Shown here piece after piece: positions 32,378 to 44,552 of a stretch of DNA of 64,000 nucleotides. The notes under the pieces are model-generated. The model saw only the letters and a list, made by a program, of their open reading frames with translations. It did not search any database and had not been told where the DNA came from. Every line of letters begins with the position of its first letter. The first letter of the stretch is position 1. The position numbers and the translations under genes were made by a program. Source of the stretch: Stemphylium vesicarium (taxonomy: Eukaryota; Ascomycota; Dothideomycetes; Pleosporales; Pleosporaceae); the NCBI GenBank assembly GCA_004380135.1, contig QXCR01000102.1:62001-126000 (forward strand), in the 5' to 3' direction.

Positions 32378-32662
32378 ATGACCGCTCCAGTTGGCCTTCG
32401 GGTCGGCTGGGAATTTTTGACACTGTACGCCATGCGCTGCTTTTCGTTGATCATGGCGGCTTGCCGCTTTATTGAAGAAGAGTTTAAATCCAGCCCGCGT
32501 CCAACCCAGTCTGATTGCGCCACTACCGACTGCGACCGCAAAGAAGACCTTAGGATGTTTGTTGAGGCCCTTTGCATTGAAATGCCTTGCCACCAGTCTA
32601 AGGCGCCAGCAGCTGGATTCGCCTGCTGGCGTTGCATCCGGCTCAGGGTCATTAACTTCTGA
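32378..32662 (+). CDS. Possible small Cys-rich protein (94 aa)
   Basis: ATG at 32378, stop at 32660-32662. A hydrophobic stretch (about 11-29) is followed by a hydrophilic remainder. There are eight Cys in total, at about 20, 28, 44, 49, 65, 70, 82 and 85. Even Cys number, small size, a hydrophobic N-terminus and an upstream TATA box recall fungal secreted effectors. But the N-terminal stretch contains two of the Cys, no family is recognised, and a chance ORF is quite possible in this gene-poor stretch. Confidence 0.3.
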   Translation: MTAPVGLRVGWEFLTLYAMRCFSLIMAACRFIEEEFKSSPRPTQSDCATTDCDRKEDLRMFVEALCIEMPCHQSKAPAAGFACWRCIRLRVINF

Positions 32663-34970
32663 CAGAACCTTGATGACGCGCTATCGCGTCGCGACAACTC
32701 GCCTCACACCCAGAGCCTCCCAGTCGCGATCAAGCCCCCCGACTGCCTTCGTCCTCGCGTTATACGTTCTGCTACTGCGCAATCTGCAACCCCGACCCAT
32801 GCCACCCTCGCACAGGTGGTCTCGCGGACAAACGAAGCGGGCATGATGCACAGACTGATACTGTATCGTAAGCACGACAGCACGGCGCAGCACTGGCTGG
32901 ACGACCGTGGCTATGAGGCCTTCCACTTGCACCATCGGCAACATCCATCGTGTCGACGTTACCTCCGCGTTCCGAGAATACCACATGGTGTTCGGTGTCT
33001 GCTGGGAGCCCGATACAATCCTACATCGCAATCTCTATCCACAGTCCGCAGTCGAGTGGCCACGAAATCTTTCGAAACGTCTACAATCTACAAGCGTCTT
33101 TGCGCAATACCGAGAGTGTGTCCACATTAGCCACGATGAGGCTCGGCCTTTTACCCAAAGCTTCGCGGGTATCAGTGCCACTAAACCTTGGTTGTTCCCA
33201 TCGGAGCTTTTTGAACTCTGTCGTATCCCTGGTCACAATAGGGTTTTTATTTACGCGTGTAGGAATACCCGTTTGTTTGTCAGGTCATGATGAGTTGGAG
33301 GCCACAGGGTCTACAGCCCTCGGCGGTATCGGCTTAGGCTTTGGGTTGGCTTGTTACTAATGCAGAACGTCTTGCCCTAGAGGCAGTGGGAAGATGTCTT
33401 CCCGAAGGTTCAAACAATCACGCCACTCCCCACTGGAGCCTCTCGTCACTGCCATGCGTCTTGTTCATCAACCCTTGGGTGTTTCGCTCCCCTGAACCAT
33501 CGAGGATATGCTATTTCGAGGACATGTGTGTCTCACATCTACTTCACCTCCATCTTCCGCGAGCACAAGCGATCTCATTCGGCATCCGGCTTCGTGTCTC
33601 TTCCGCCATTCACTGATTTCTCCACTGGCATCACATGCATATGCAGAATGAGATTGTGATGTATAGGAAGCGATGCGCTATCGTTAGAGAAAGCGAGGGG
33701 AATTGAAAGGAGAAGGTTTACTGGCTATATACCTAAACCCACCGTTGAGGCCGGGAAGGGCGACTACAATGCACTCGCTATGGCCCAAAAGCTGCTAACG
33801 AGGGCCAGTCACTCAGCGCTAGGCAAACATCTAGCGGACCAGCGACATGGACCCGCAGGATCTCAAAGTCAATTATTCAGTCCGGGCACGTTGTGATGCT
33901 AAACTAGATTGATTGCGTGTGGCCCGAATGAGCCACCACTAAGGATACCGAGATCGCTCTAGCTACCATGAGTTGCCTCAGAGCAAATGTTATTCGGTGG
34001 ATAGACGACTAGCAGCCTTAGGGTTGTTTCAGAGTCGTAAGAAATCCCCAAAGGTTTCGGTGCACGGTCTGCGTTCGGTTAGATCTGCAACAGGGTCCCT
34101 AGCCTTGCGCCATCCGTCCCGAACTGTTACACGTTCAATACGCAATATGCAGGTACGCGAACATCCACATGCCACCACTGCCGCTCCTGCAGCATTTGCG
34201 CACGACAGGCGCTTCCGCCGCCATCACACGGAGTCGTAGCCGCAGGCCACAAGGCAGGCTGCTCGACGCCTTTCAGACTGGCAAGACATCACTGTCAAAA
34301 AACGGCACCTAGTCATGACATGCGACGCCAGCAGTGCCGTAGCACCGCCTTTCAGCCATTATACCCGAGTACTAACCATACTGGGCAGCAGCTTGACGGT
34401 GGTTGCCACGGATCTGCCCTAGGGGTATATTTGCGGCATTATACCCCCTTCTCCAACTATTTCTGCCTATTCTCCGCCGTAGCTGGCGTCTCGTCACTCC
34501 CGAAAAGGCAGCATTGGGTCAATGCTCATCCTGATCTGCATACTGCAACTGTAGTCACGTACGATACGGTCTTTCTGCGGGAGTGAGCTCTTGGTGTGGG
34601 GGACTATTTTGACACTGGTCGCCTCCGCGCTTCCAAATCCAGCATGTATCTGGAGCCTGTGTCTCACTTGGGGATCATGCTGGCCCTACTATCGTTTGAC
34701 TTCACCTCCCAGTGAGCATCCGCCTTTCCTGCAACCTCCAAAGCCACTACCGCCATTTCCCGTTGTCACATTGCACTAGGCTCTTCTTCGCTTTGACCAT
34801 TCGACCTCGCTTTTCATCTCCTATCGCAAACAGCTCGCACTCAGCGCAAGTCACCAGCCTCTCAAATCACGTCAATATGGGGTACTGAGCAATGAGACTC
34901 TTGCAAGTCGCTTCACCACGTTCTCTTGTGTTTTCTGTCTATTGAATCTTCTTTCTAATATCGGACCATT

Positions 34971-36804
34971 ATGAACGCCATCAATTCTACGCCTGCCGGA
35001 ACACGGGTTAATATTATAGTACTTGCCTTCACTCTTGTTTCCGGCATGGTTGTCTTTTTACGTCTTTTCACACGGCTGGTAATATCAAAAAAAGCTGGAC
35101 AAGAGGATGCTTACATTGTACTTGCTATGGTAAACGATCCTCACCTCCCAAATCATTGTTTACTAACCGAGTTCAGGTCTGCTCAATAGCACTTGCTGTG
35201 TTAACGGCCGAGCAAGTGATGAATGGACTAGGGAAGCACAACTCAAGTCTCAATCAAGGTGAGCGGGATATATTATTGAAGGTAAGTTCAGCCAGATTTC
35301 TTGATATGTCTGCGCAGTCCCAAAGCGCCCGCCAAGATGGTTTACAGGCCTCCATGGCTAGCCTTCGGTCATACCATTCGGGCATCACGCGGCGAAGGAC
35401 AAGCACATATCAATGCCCATGACGTCTCTTTTATCTGCCGTTGGAATTCTAACTAACAAGTTTACTAGGCCTTCTGGGCAAGCGTTTGGGTCTACAATCT
35501 CACCCTCACCGCCATCAAGGTGTCTATCTTGACCCAGTACCTCCGTATCTTTCCCATTCGTCGCTTCCGCATAGCTTGCTTTATTGTCCTGGGCATCGTA
35601 GTGACCTATGGTGCCTGGGCTATCTTTTCGAGTGTCTTCATCTGCCACCCTGTCGCTTTCTCATGGAACAAGTCGATCACTGGTGGTCGCTGTATCAATC
35701 AGCTTATCATATGGGTTACGAATGCTGGGGTGAATATCGGGCAAGATGTCGTCATCTTCCTCATGCCGTTATTTGTTGTGCGGACCCTACCGATCCCGAA
35801 ATCCCAGAAGAAAGGATTGGTAGTTATGTTTGTGCTGGGTGCCAGGTGAGTCGGCCTTGCCTATCGTTTACGGCACAGTAGACTGATGAGCAGAAAGCGT
35901 TAGCATGGTTTCCATCATCCGGCTCTATTCCTTGGACGCCATCGCCAATTCGAATGACGTCTCCTTCGACAACACTGACCATGCTACGCTCTCTGTGGTT
36001 GAGGTTAACGTAGGCATCGTCTGTGCATGCTTACCATCCATGCGACCCCTGTTCGCTCTTCTCATGCCGCAATACTTCTCAGAAGCACCTCAACCTCCTA
36101 ATGGTCGGCCAATGGACATCGAACACCTTAAGCAGGGGCCAAATGTGCGATATACTCTTGCATCTCGTTACACCATGGTTCGACCCAATACTGCAGCAAC
36201 GAGGCCCAGTTCCGCTTCAAGGGCACCTAGTACCATCATTACGAGGCCGGGTACTGCACCGATAAGACCCAACACCGCGCTCACTCACTTGACACGCCCG
36301 GCTATGTCCCGCACCGTGACATCTCAGTCCAACGTATCTAGAGCAGCCTCTGAACAGGACGGGATTCCCCTTCAACCCGTCCCGCCCGTACTGTCCCGCA
36401 CGGCGAGCGGAAAATTCTTCTTCGCAGGTAGCCATCCAGATGCGCCACCGCCAACTCTACGTTCTTCCACCTCGCAAGGACACTCGCGCACAGGAAGCAA
36501 TACATCAACACAAAGCACAGCGAGTACAGCACGAGGCAGGACCGTCGCGCGTCTCGAGTCAGGCTTCAACCCTCTGCGCATGTCGCCAGCCACGCCTTTC
36601 AATCCATCCCTTTTCAGTCCCTCTTGGCCGGCTCCGCTTGACGTCCGCAAGGCATCGCCGCTGGCGCCAGGCTCATATACACGAGCACCTAGCAACACAA
36701 GGACGCCTTCTCCGCTTCCACCCCGCACACCAAAAACACCAAAAACGCCCGGGAGCGATAAACAATTGCCCATTACACCTTTTCCTGTTGGTTTCGCTGT
36801 ATGA
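34971..36804 (+). CDS. Fungal rhodopsin-fold integral membrane protein (PTH11/SAT4-like)
   Basis: Exons 34971-35129, 35177-35281, 35469-35845, 35898-36804; 515 aa. The N-terminal ~310 residues contain about seven hydrophobic helices. They include the first helix after NSTPAGTRV, the FLRLFTR turn, FWASVWVYNLTLTAIKVSILTQYLRIF and CINQLIIWVTNAGVNIGQDVVIFLMP, all characteristic of the fungal rhodopsin-domain family that includes PTH11-type receptors. The remaining ~200 residues are a cytosolic Ser/Thr/Pro/Arg-rich tail with RPxTA-type repeats. No N-terminal CFEM domain. The 187-nt third-exon-flanking intron is long and might hide a small exon. Plasma-membrane sensing is the family's presumed role. 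Confidence 0.85.
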
Positions 36805-38073
36805 GTGGGTTTAAGATTTGGTCACTATTCCTTCTGGCGTACGGGACACGGAAAGTCGCGTTCACCTTCTCTAAACCTTACGCTCGCGGTGCATGTGAGA
36901 TTGCTGGGTAATCGCAATGAGTGCCTTCGATGTTGCACAAGGTGTCATCACGCGCCTTCCATCATAGCCAGGCACCATCAACCACCACACCCACGCGCTC
37001 GCCGCCTTCAAGACACGAAGGCAAGCAGCAGAGCCAAAACGAACCCTCGCTTGCTTTCAAAGTGCTACGCACTCGACACACTCTAGAGGCATAACCTCCA
37101 CATCCACACCACCAACCCTCCCTTCGTCACGACTACCACCACCACACAAACCTTCAGACATAATCCCAACAACGTCTCAACCCCTCCACATACGACCATA
37201 GGACACTGACGAGCACGGCTTCCCGTCCGCTCAGCCTTAGTTAAGCAGTGTACCGGCGGGTTAGTAGTCAGGTGGGTGACCACTGGCGAATACCCGCTGT
37301 TGTATGTTTTTTCTTCCGTCTCTTTTTTTTTCTTGCACCCATCATCATTGCAACGGCATGATTGCGATACTAGCCTAGCATTTTGGCTGGTTATAGTAAC
37401 GTTTTCTTTATAGCGTTTTATATACCCTCGTTTTCTTTTTGCTTGTCGAATTGACGGCCTCTATCATTTGTAGACCTTAATAGATAATCTGTCGCCTTTT
37501 CTCCTTTTGTTTTATGTTCTGGGATTGCGATTTTGGCGTTTGGATTAGGGAAAACAAAAGGCAAAGGTTTTCGTCGATGAAGGAAGGGGGGTCTGTCTGT
37601 GGGTTAGATAGGTGGGTTGAAGGAAAGATGAAGATAAGATTCGTAGACGTTTTTAGATGTGAGAAGAGTAGAAGAGGAAGAGCAAGAGGAAGAGCAAGAG
37701 GAAGAGCAAGAGGAAGAGGAAGAGGAAGAGCAGGAGGAAGAAGGATAATGTCTTGTCAGTGTAATGAAGAAAAGCAAAATAAACAACAAAGATTCAACAA
37801 TCTCAGGCTTTCATCTATAAAGCGTCAAGCTAATCCATTCGCAACGTAACGAGTACACAAGCCTAGTGAATTGCGAGACACAGACATATGTTGGGAGCGA
37901 CGGGATAGATGATGCCAGTTGCGCGATTATAAATCTTGATTCGATTCTCTACTCCCAAAACATAGCCATAGAAAAACAATATATACTGCTACTACCGTAG
38001 CTGCTCCAGACGCCAAACAAGATGAGGGGGGGAAAGATGGCGCTATCGTGATGGAAACCAGGGCGCGCCTTCT
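36805..38073. other. Intergenic with purine-rich repeat
   Basis: 1.27 kb between convergent genes, holding the 3' flanks of both. It includes a T-rich tract (37320-37332) and a GAAGAGCAAGAG repeat (37661-37743). No gene recognised. Confidence 0.45.
37661..37743. repeat. GAAGAG/GCAAGA purine repeat
   Basis: About 80 nt made of six-base GAAGAG and GCAAGA words, with a 12-nt higher-order unit GAAGAGCAAGAG repeated three times. Polypurine on the plus strand. Confidence 0.85.
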
Positions 38074-38978
38074 TCATCTAAATTTGCTGAAGATGACAGC
38101 AATAATAAGAAGCACCAAAACGGTAATAATAGCAATGGTGATGATGCGGTTGGTAGCCATGCTGCAAATCAAATAATTAGCATCTCCTTCGTCGGGGAAA
38201 AAAGGGTTAAAAGGGTATCCATCTACGCCTCCGCATCAACAAGGAGTTGCGCAGGTAGGGCTGTTGTGGGTATGTACGTACCGTCTCGCCATGCCCCTCA
38301 GCGTCTTGATACTCCGATCCGTGTAGCCCTCGCTCTCGAGCAAGCGCTCCCTTGTGTTGGTAATCTGCTCGCGTTGCCTATGCAGGTCGCCCAGGGTATT
38401 GGCGCCAATCTGCTCCGTCTCGAGCGCAATGCGCTGGCTCTCCCTCAACCGGCCGCTGGACCTATTCAAACGATCGGTGCCAGACAGCAGTTGCTGGCGC
38501 TGTTCGAGCTGGGCGTCACCGCCTTCGGGGTTATCAGTGTAGCGGGCACCGAAGAGTTTGGAGCGGTCCGACGTGTACGTCTCTAGTTTGCGCTTGGTGG
38601 TGTCGAGGTCGTGCTCGAAGTTGCGGAAGCGCGCGTTGTAGTTGGACTTGAGGTTGGCAGGTATGTTTGACTTTTCCAGGCGCATTTGACCAATCTGGTG
38701 GGCGCGGGCTTGTTAGCATTGCGCCGCTTTCTGGATATGCGTGTCGTAGTGCATGCGAGCATTGAGCATGCGCGACGGGTGTATAGGCTCCAACTCACCA
38801 ACTCTTCCGCTTCCTCTAGCGCACGCTCTGCCCTGCTTATGGCGGCTTTCCGCGGCTCGCCCGTCGACTCCTTAATTTGCTCTATTTGCTGGCTGAGGTC
38901 GGCTTGTACCAGCTTGAGTTCAGCTTCGTAGCCACCGAAGCGCTCGGTGCCTGCGTCGGCATCGATGAGGTTGGACAT
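38074..38978 (-). CDS. vti1: Qb-SNARE Vti1
   Basis: Exons 38978-38799, 38694-38282, 38161-38074; 226 aa. The N-terminal three-helix Habc-like domain starts MSNLIDADAGTERFGGYEAEL. The SNARE helix contains EQIGANTLGDLHRQREQI with the central (0-layer) Gln. The last exon encodes a basic patch and a C-terminal membrane anchor (IITIAIITVLVLLIIAVIF) ending SKFR. Vti1 works in fusion at Golgi, endosome and vacuole membranes. Intron 1 (104 nt) has GTGAGT, GCTAAC and CAG; intron 2 (120 nt) has GTACGT and CAG. The C-terminal exon carries essentially only the anchor. Very secure. Confidence 0.94.
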
Positions 38979-39812
38979 GGTCGCGATACTGTTATCGTTT
39001 GTGAGGGATCGAATCGGTAAGGGAATCAGAAGGTTGCGGTCGGAAATGTGGGCAAACAGAGACGTGCGATGGATGTGGTTGTGAATGAAGCGTCGAGTTC
39101 GGAGTCCAGAAGCTCATGCGGCCATTACGCAGTTGCCAAGGACATCCCTGCCGCGTCACGTGCGCCACTTCCGTCCTCGATCCCCTTGCTACCCCTCAAT
39201 CTCTCCCCACAGTTTGTAGACTCCTTAGAGAAGCTTCGAGACATCCTAAGTCGTAGCATGAATGTGCTATTCTCCAAGAATGACAGCTCTTCTACCTTCA
39301 ACACGTAGTGATTGCCGCGCCTTTCGCCCCCGCCCGCCCCTGCTTCACAAGTGGTCGCGTCGCGCACTGCGATGCGGCTTCAACTGTCTCAAGAGCTCAG
39401 TACAAGGTATGCATATAAAGAGTAAGATCTTCGCTATCGTAACTCGGTGGAGCCAGTGGGTAGATGGATCTGCGGTCCACTACGTCTTTGCCAGAGGGGC
39501 AATCAAAGCCGGGCACCAATAGTAATTTAGTCGCGCGGCAATATACCATTGCCCTCGCGACACCAAATCCTCTCTCACGATACCCATGTAGCTGGACAAA
39601 AGCGTGCGTTGGGCGACGAGCCATACTAGTAACGTACTTACTGAAACGGACGTCGCTTCAGAATCGATGACCTCATGACTCGCATCTTTTCCGCAGCTAT
39701 TCTGTTCCCTTTGTACAGTATCTTTCGTCACTTTTCTTGCATCCAATTAGCACTCGCTTTTAGCCTATTTGTGTAACTATCCCACACATCCCGCGCTAGT
39801 TTACACACGATC
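38979..39812. promoter_or_regulatory. Divergent promoter region, vti1 / FAD oxidoreductase
   Basis: 834 bp between divergent starts. No gene recognised; short frames on both strands lack features. Confidence 0.45.
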
Positions 39813-41446
39813 ATGAGCGGAAACATGGAGAAGAAGAGTATAGCCATTGTGGGTAGTGGCATATCTGGTCTGAGCGCCCTGTACGCGCTCCGCAATACGC
39901 AGCATGAAGTCCATCTTTTCGAGAAGGAGGATCGACTCGGTGGTCACACAAACACCGTGACATGGACGCATAATGGCAAGAGTACGCCCGTGGATACGGG
40001 CTTCATTGTGCTCAATACTGCCACATACCGTTCGTCTCCTTCCATCAACCCTACTGTTTGAATTGGAATTGACAGAAAATAGCAAACTTCATCAAGTTCC
40101 TCTCAGCCCTGCACGTAAAGACTGTCGACTCAGAAATGACTTTTGGTGTTTCTCGCGACGCAGGCGCTTTTGAGTGGTCTGGCACATCAGGCAGCTCACT
40201 CTTTGCTCAGCCGTCCAATGCACTCAAACCTTCCTTCTGGCGCATGATCTTCGACATAATCCGCTTTAACCAGTTCGCTTTGGACTTGCTTTCCATTACC
40301 CCTGGCTCACCGGCTGCGATTGCAGCGACCGAGATGAGCATTGGCGAGTATCTGGAACGAGAGGGTTATTCAGATGCATTCAGAGATGATTACCTGATCC
40401 CCATGACGGCATCCGTATGGAGTACCGGTGCGGACAAGTGCGCTCTGGAGTTCCCAGCACTAACTCTTGTGCGTTTCATGTGGAATCATCATCTCCTGAG
40501 TACCATCGCTGAGAGGCCGCCTTGGTTGACGGTCAAAGGCGGATCCAGCAAGTACATTGATGCTGTGCTAGATCTAGCTGGCAACTGTGAAGGCCATCTT
40601 GGAACCCCTGTCTTGGCTGTGACTCGCAAAGACCAAAAGGTTGAGTTGACGCTGGGCGGACGGGGCGAAGGTCAAACAAAAGTCTTTGATGATGTTGTGC
40701 TGGCTTGCCATGGAGACCAAGCAAGATGGATGCTCGGCGACGGAGCAACAGAACAAGAAAAGGATATCCTAGACGCATTTGAAACCACGCCCAACACCGC
40801 ATACCTCCACTCCGACCTCTCAGTAAGTCGCCGATCCCCAACTGAATCAATTGAAGCTAACAGCAACCCATAGCTAATGCCCAAACGCCGCACCGCCTGG
40901 TCCGCATGGAACTACTTGACAACCTCCAAACCCACCACCCCCGCAGCCGCAAACCTCACCACCTCCTCCGGCGCCCTCCAAACCGTCTGCCTAACCTACG
41001 ACATGAACACGCTCCAGCACCTCCCCCGTTCCACATTCTCCTCCGTCCTCGTAACCCTAAATCCGCCCTCCCCACCCTCCCCCACTCTAACCCAAGCCAC
41101 ATACCAATACCGTCACCCCTTGTACAACTCCCGCATGGTCTTCGCGCAAGACCGGCTCCCGGAGATCCAGGGTAAGCGCGGTATCTGGTTCGCGGGCGCG
41201 TGGACGGGCTACGGGTTCCACGAGGACGGGTGTCGGAGCGGGTTGCAGGTTGGCGAGAAGCTGGGGGGAAGCGCGGGGTGGGATGTTGTTGATGCGAAGT
41301 TTATGCGCGGGAGGAGGCCAGTGCTTGAGTGGAAGGATTATGTTGTGAGGGTTCTGGTTGTGCTGATGCAGATGGGGATTACATTTCTGGGGGGCTTGAT
41401 TGGGGGTGCAGAAACGGGGCGGATGAAGGAGAAGAAGGTACGGTAG
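39813..41446 (+). CDS. FAD-dependent amine-oxidase-like oxidoreductase (COG2907 type)
   Basis: Exons 39813-40029, 40083-40822, 40874-41446; 509 aa. The dinucleotide-binding motif IVGSGISGLSALYAL (12-26) is followed by VHLFEKEDRLGGHTNT, the flavin-type ExxxRxGGH signature. Conserved segments include DTGFIVLN, SVWSTGA, WLTVKGGSSKY and a C-terminal GIWFAGAWTGYGFHEDGCRSGL FAD-binding region. This matches the NAD/FAD-binding amine-oxidase superfamily protein often found near cyclopropane-fatty-acid-synthase-type genes in other genomes, though none is next to it here. The C-terminal 60 residues include a hydrophobic helix (VRVLVVLMQMGITFLGGLIGG) that may attach it to a membrane. Substrate unknown. 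Confidence 0.85.
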
Positions 41447-41563
41447 TTGTAGTTGTAGTCACCATATTTATTCAAATCGTTAGGTATCTAATCCGTGGTA
41501 TCATCGTCAGTTTTTTTCCTTCCATGCGCCATGCAGCCACTGCTGTTCATCGACATCCTTCCC

Positions 41564-42283
41564 TTACTCCGACATCTCAGACCCAGACTCTTCAGACGTC
41601 AACAATCCCCTCGGCGCATCTGACAGCTCCTCACTCTCCGTCAGCAGTCCACTGGGCACATCCGACAACTCTGATAGCGGACTTGTGAACCGCGTCCTCG
41701 ACCTCTCAACCCCCACCTTCTCCACCTTCATCTTCTGCAGTAAGCCCGCCAACTCCCTACTCCTCTTGCACTTCCTGTCGTTACTACCACGCCTAGCTGG
41801 CCGCTGCGGCGTCACAAAAGCAGGCTCAGGCTCAGGCGTCACCGAGCGCGACATAGGCTCCGGCGAACTTGGTGGCAGCCAGACGTAGCCGATTGGCAGG
41901 CAGCCTCTGAGTTCCGCATAGTGGGCTAGTGGCGGGTCGAACTCGAGCTTGATCTCGTTCTTGGGGTCGATGGCGGGCTCGGTAAGGTCGAAGTAGTTGG
42001 GTACATGGTACGGATCGTCGTCTAACGGCTCGCAGGGTGCGATATTGTCGGCTGGCAGGATACTGGTGGGGTTGTTGCAGGCACCATTGTGCGCGCTATA
42101 GTGGGAGATGTGCTGGTGGTCGGTCACTTGTATGCTGCTGGGCTCTTCCTCTGTGGCTTGGAGAGGTGCTGAAAAGGCACTGAGGTGCTCCTTGTGGTTT
42201 GGTACCGAGATGCTGTCGCCATTGGGGATGCTATAGTCGCACCGGCTGTTGTATACAGCATCAAGGTAGGGATTGTGGGTCAT
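41564..42283 (-). CDS. Unrecognised, largely disordered protein
   Basis: A single exon of 239 aa from a real ATG at 42283. I recognise no domain. It is rich in Ser, Pro, Glu and Asp, with a conserved-looking middle (YFDLTEPAIDPKNEIKLEFDPP, then GYVWLPPSSPEP at about 135-145), a basic patch (RRGSNDRKCKRSREL) and a C-terminal pair of SGLLTESEELSDAPRGLLTSEE-like acidic repeats. It lies convergent to the FAD oxidoreductase with a 117-bp gap. The open frame and orderly composition suggest a real lineage-specific gene, possibly nuclear. Confidence 0.55.
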   Translation of the reverse strand: MTHNPYLDAVYNSRCDYSIPNGDSISVPNHKEHLSAFSAPLQATEEEPSSIQVTDHQHISHYSAHNGACNNPTSILPADNIAPCEPLDDDPYHVPNYFDLTEPAIDPKNEIKLEFDPPLAHYAELRGCLPIGYVWLPPSSPEPMSRSVTPEPEPAFVTPQRPARRGSNDRKCKRSRELAGLLQKMKVEKVGVERSRTRFTSPLSELSDVPSGLLTESEELSDAPRGLLTSEESGSEMSE

Positions 42284-44552
42284 GTTTCAGGAGCCATAGG
42301 TAGCATACTGAGAGTTTCAGTCAGTATATGATCACTTGAAAAGCGACAAGTTGGGATCCGTGGCGGCGGCTGCGAGGTGTTGATGCGGGGATGAAGCTCA
42401 GCAAGGCAAATTTGGCTCATTTTGGAGAAAATCCAAATGCCCAAGGCGTGGTGATGGTGATAGTGAAGGGAGAGATAAGCTAGAAGCTTCTCTCATTGCG
42501 ATAGAAGTAAATTGTGGTGAGTGTAAAAGACATACCTCAAACTCTCAGACCCATTCTTCTCGATGCCCTCCTCCCGTACTCCTCCCATCTTACACTGACC
42601 GATCAATCCACGCTGAGTTCCTCCTAACATGTCCAGGTCTCCACAAAGTTAGGTCTTGTTTGTCCAAGGAAGTTGAACGTGAATGTCTCGTAATCGAAGA
42701 TGTTCTTGCACGAGTTTTCCCATCGATTTGGCGCTTGATTTCGTTATCCCAGCGAAGGTACTGCTGAAAAGCAGTGATGACATGAGGCGACATAATCGGC
42801 ATGATATCGTGTGACTGTCCAGAACAAGAGATGCAAAGGGTACGGTGGCGAGAAAGAATGTATTTGATGCAACACAAAAATCACAAAGGGAAGCGTCGAC
42901 TTTATGGTCCTATACAGTCAGAAGCCGATCCACTCGAGATAACCACACCGCTTCAGTGTAAGAAAACGAAATAACTGAGCGGTCTGCTGAGAAGAGGCCG
43001 TCTAGCAAAGCACCCTGACCCTGTTAACCACAGAGTAAACGAGCACGGCCGGTAAAAACTGATAAGAGTCATCTCAACAAGGCCGGGGCGCGGAGCTGCT
43101 CTGATCGTGGGGGATGTAGCTACGCGACTTCCAAAGCGAAACGAATGGCGTTCGCATCCCAGTTTGCAGCGCCTCACGTTTCTAAATGCAGTGATTGGAC
43201 ATGACGTTGCGCTCAAAACCCACAGTTGCTGCAAGATCTGATGCAGCATGCGAACGATGGTGATGAAGATGTGAGGCTGAGCGGTGAGTTTGATGTTGGT
43301 CGGACACGTGTCTAAGTATGAGCGGACCTTCCCGCTTTGGGACGCGTAGACCAAGTTTCGCGACAAGCACTTTTGGTACCTCTATCACCAACCACTTCGC
43401 GTTGACGCTGTTGAGGAGTAGTTGTTCAGCCAGTATGTTTTTTCTCTTTCTAATATGATCGATTGATCGATTGCTTCCGCGGCCGCTTGGAGCGTCTGTC
43501 AGCATGTGACGCTAGACCTTTGCTACCGGACCGATGCTCAAGATTAGGTTGAGGCCCAATGTGTGCGCATATCGCTGCAGAGCAGCTTGCCAGCTTACCC
43601 CTCTTATCGACTTACGGTGGACACACCCCAAGATCAGTTACTCATTAATATGTTTGTTGCGGAACTGATGGGGTGCCTCGTGGTAGTAGCTAATGCCCCA
43701 CAGAGCAATCTACCCGTCGCACAGCCTGTGGGGCCACCACAACACCATAATTTGTGCCCATTTTCGAGCTGTCGGAAATGTCTTTTAAATACATTACTGT
43801 GAGATACCCCGGTTTACTAAGACGCATGATGTTCGCTGGTTCCTTCGTTGATGTATGCCTCCTGACTTTGCGGCGGTCATCGCTACCCGAACGATACATG
43901 ATCACAACGGGCACGAAAGAGTCGCTGGTGTTTATCGATTTGAAGTGGTTCATGCTTATGAACTTCGAAGCATGTTCCGAGTTCCAATAGCCGCAGGTCC
44001 AGCGATCATACACCATGTCGCGTTGCGACTACAATACCCCACGCGTTACTGTGCGCAGCCATGTGGGACAACTTCATATTCATGTACCATATGCGCGGTA
44101 CCTGCATATCGAATAGCAGTTGCCCAAGTAATCTTCTAGTTGAATTTGGTACTGTCTCGCACGTCATATTCCGTTGTGCTGGTTCACTTGCACGGGTTCA
44201 GAGATTAATCCGAATGTGCTGAGGAAACGCCCATATGAATGTTGGCCTGCCAAGCTCGGCATATGTTCTACTGACGACGACGAATTTCATGACCATCCAG
44301 ACGGCTTAGGTGGGGTGATACTCACTTTAGGCAAGCTGTTGATAGACTTTCCAAATCACCCATCAAACGATTGCTGTGGTTTCCCGACCGGTTGCACCGA
44401 AACCAGTTCAGTCTATCAGGCAATACATCATCTTCGTCACATCAGAAGTACTACGATACGCAACACGAGATACTTAAGCTTGAGAAAGCTCAGTCCAAAG
44501 CCATCTGCATCGCACAATTTCACGCTCATTGCGTACACCGAGTTGCCTTACA
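42284..44552. other. Intergenic, no gene recognised
   Basis: 2.27 kb. Open frames of 60-190 codons overlap on both strands without motifs or splice structure. The longest, 44174-44743 plus, runs through the start of the DUF1996 gene in another frame and is a shadow. Confidence 0.45.

Larger units (their letters stand above)
30716..34970. other. Gene-poor stretch
   Basis: 4.25 kb with no recognisable conserved gene. A small Cys-rich ORF with a TATA box (32261-32662) is listed separately. Other open frames (up to 136 codons) overlap one another on both strands and lack motifs. The last 250 nt before 34971 are C/T-rich and probably the leader of the rhodopsin-type gene. Confidence 0.45.
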
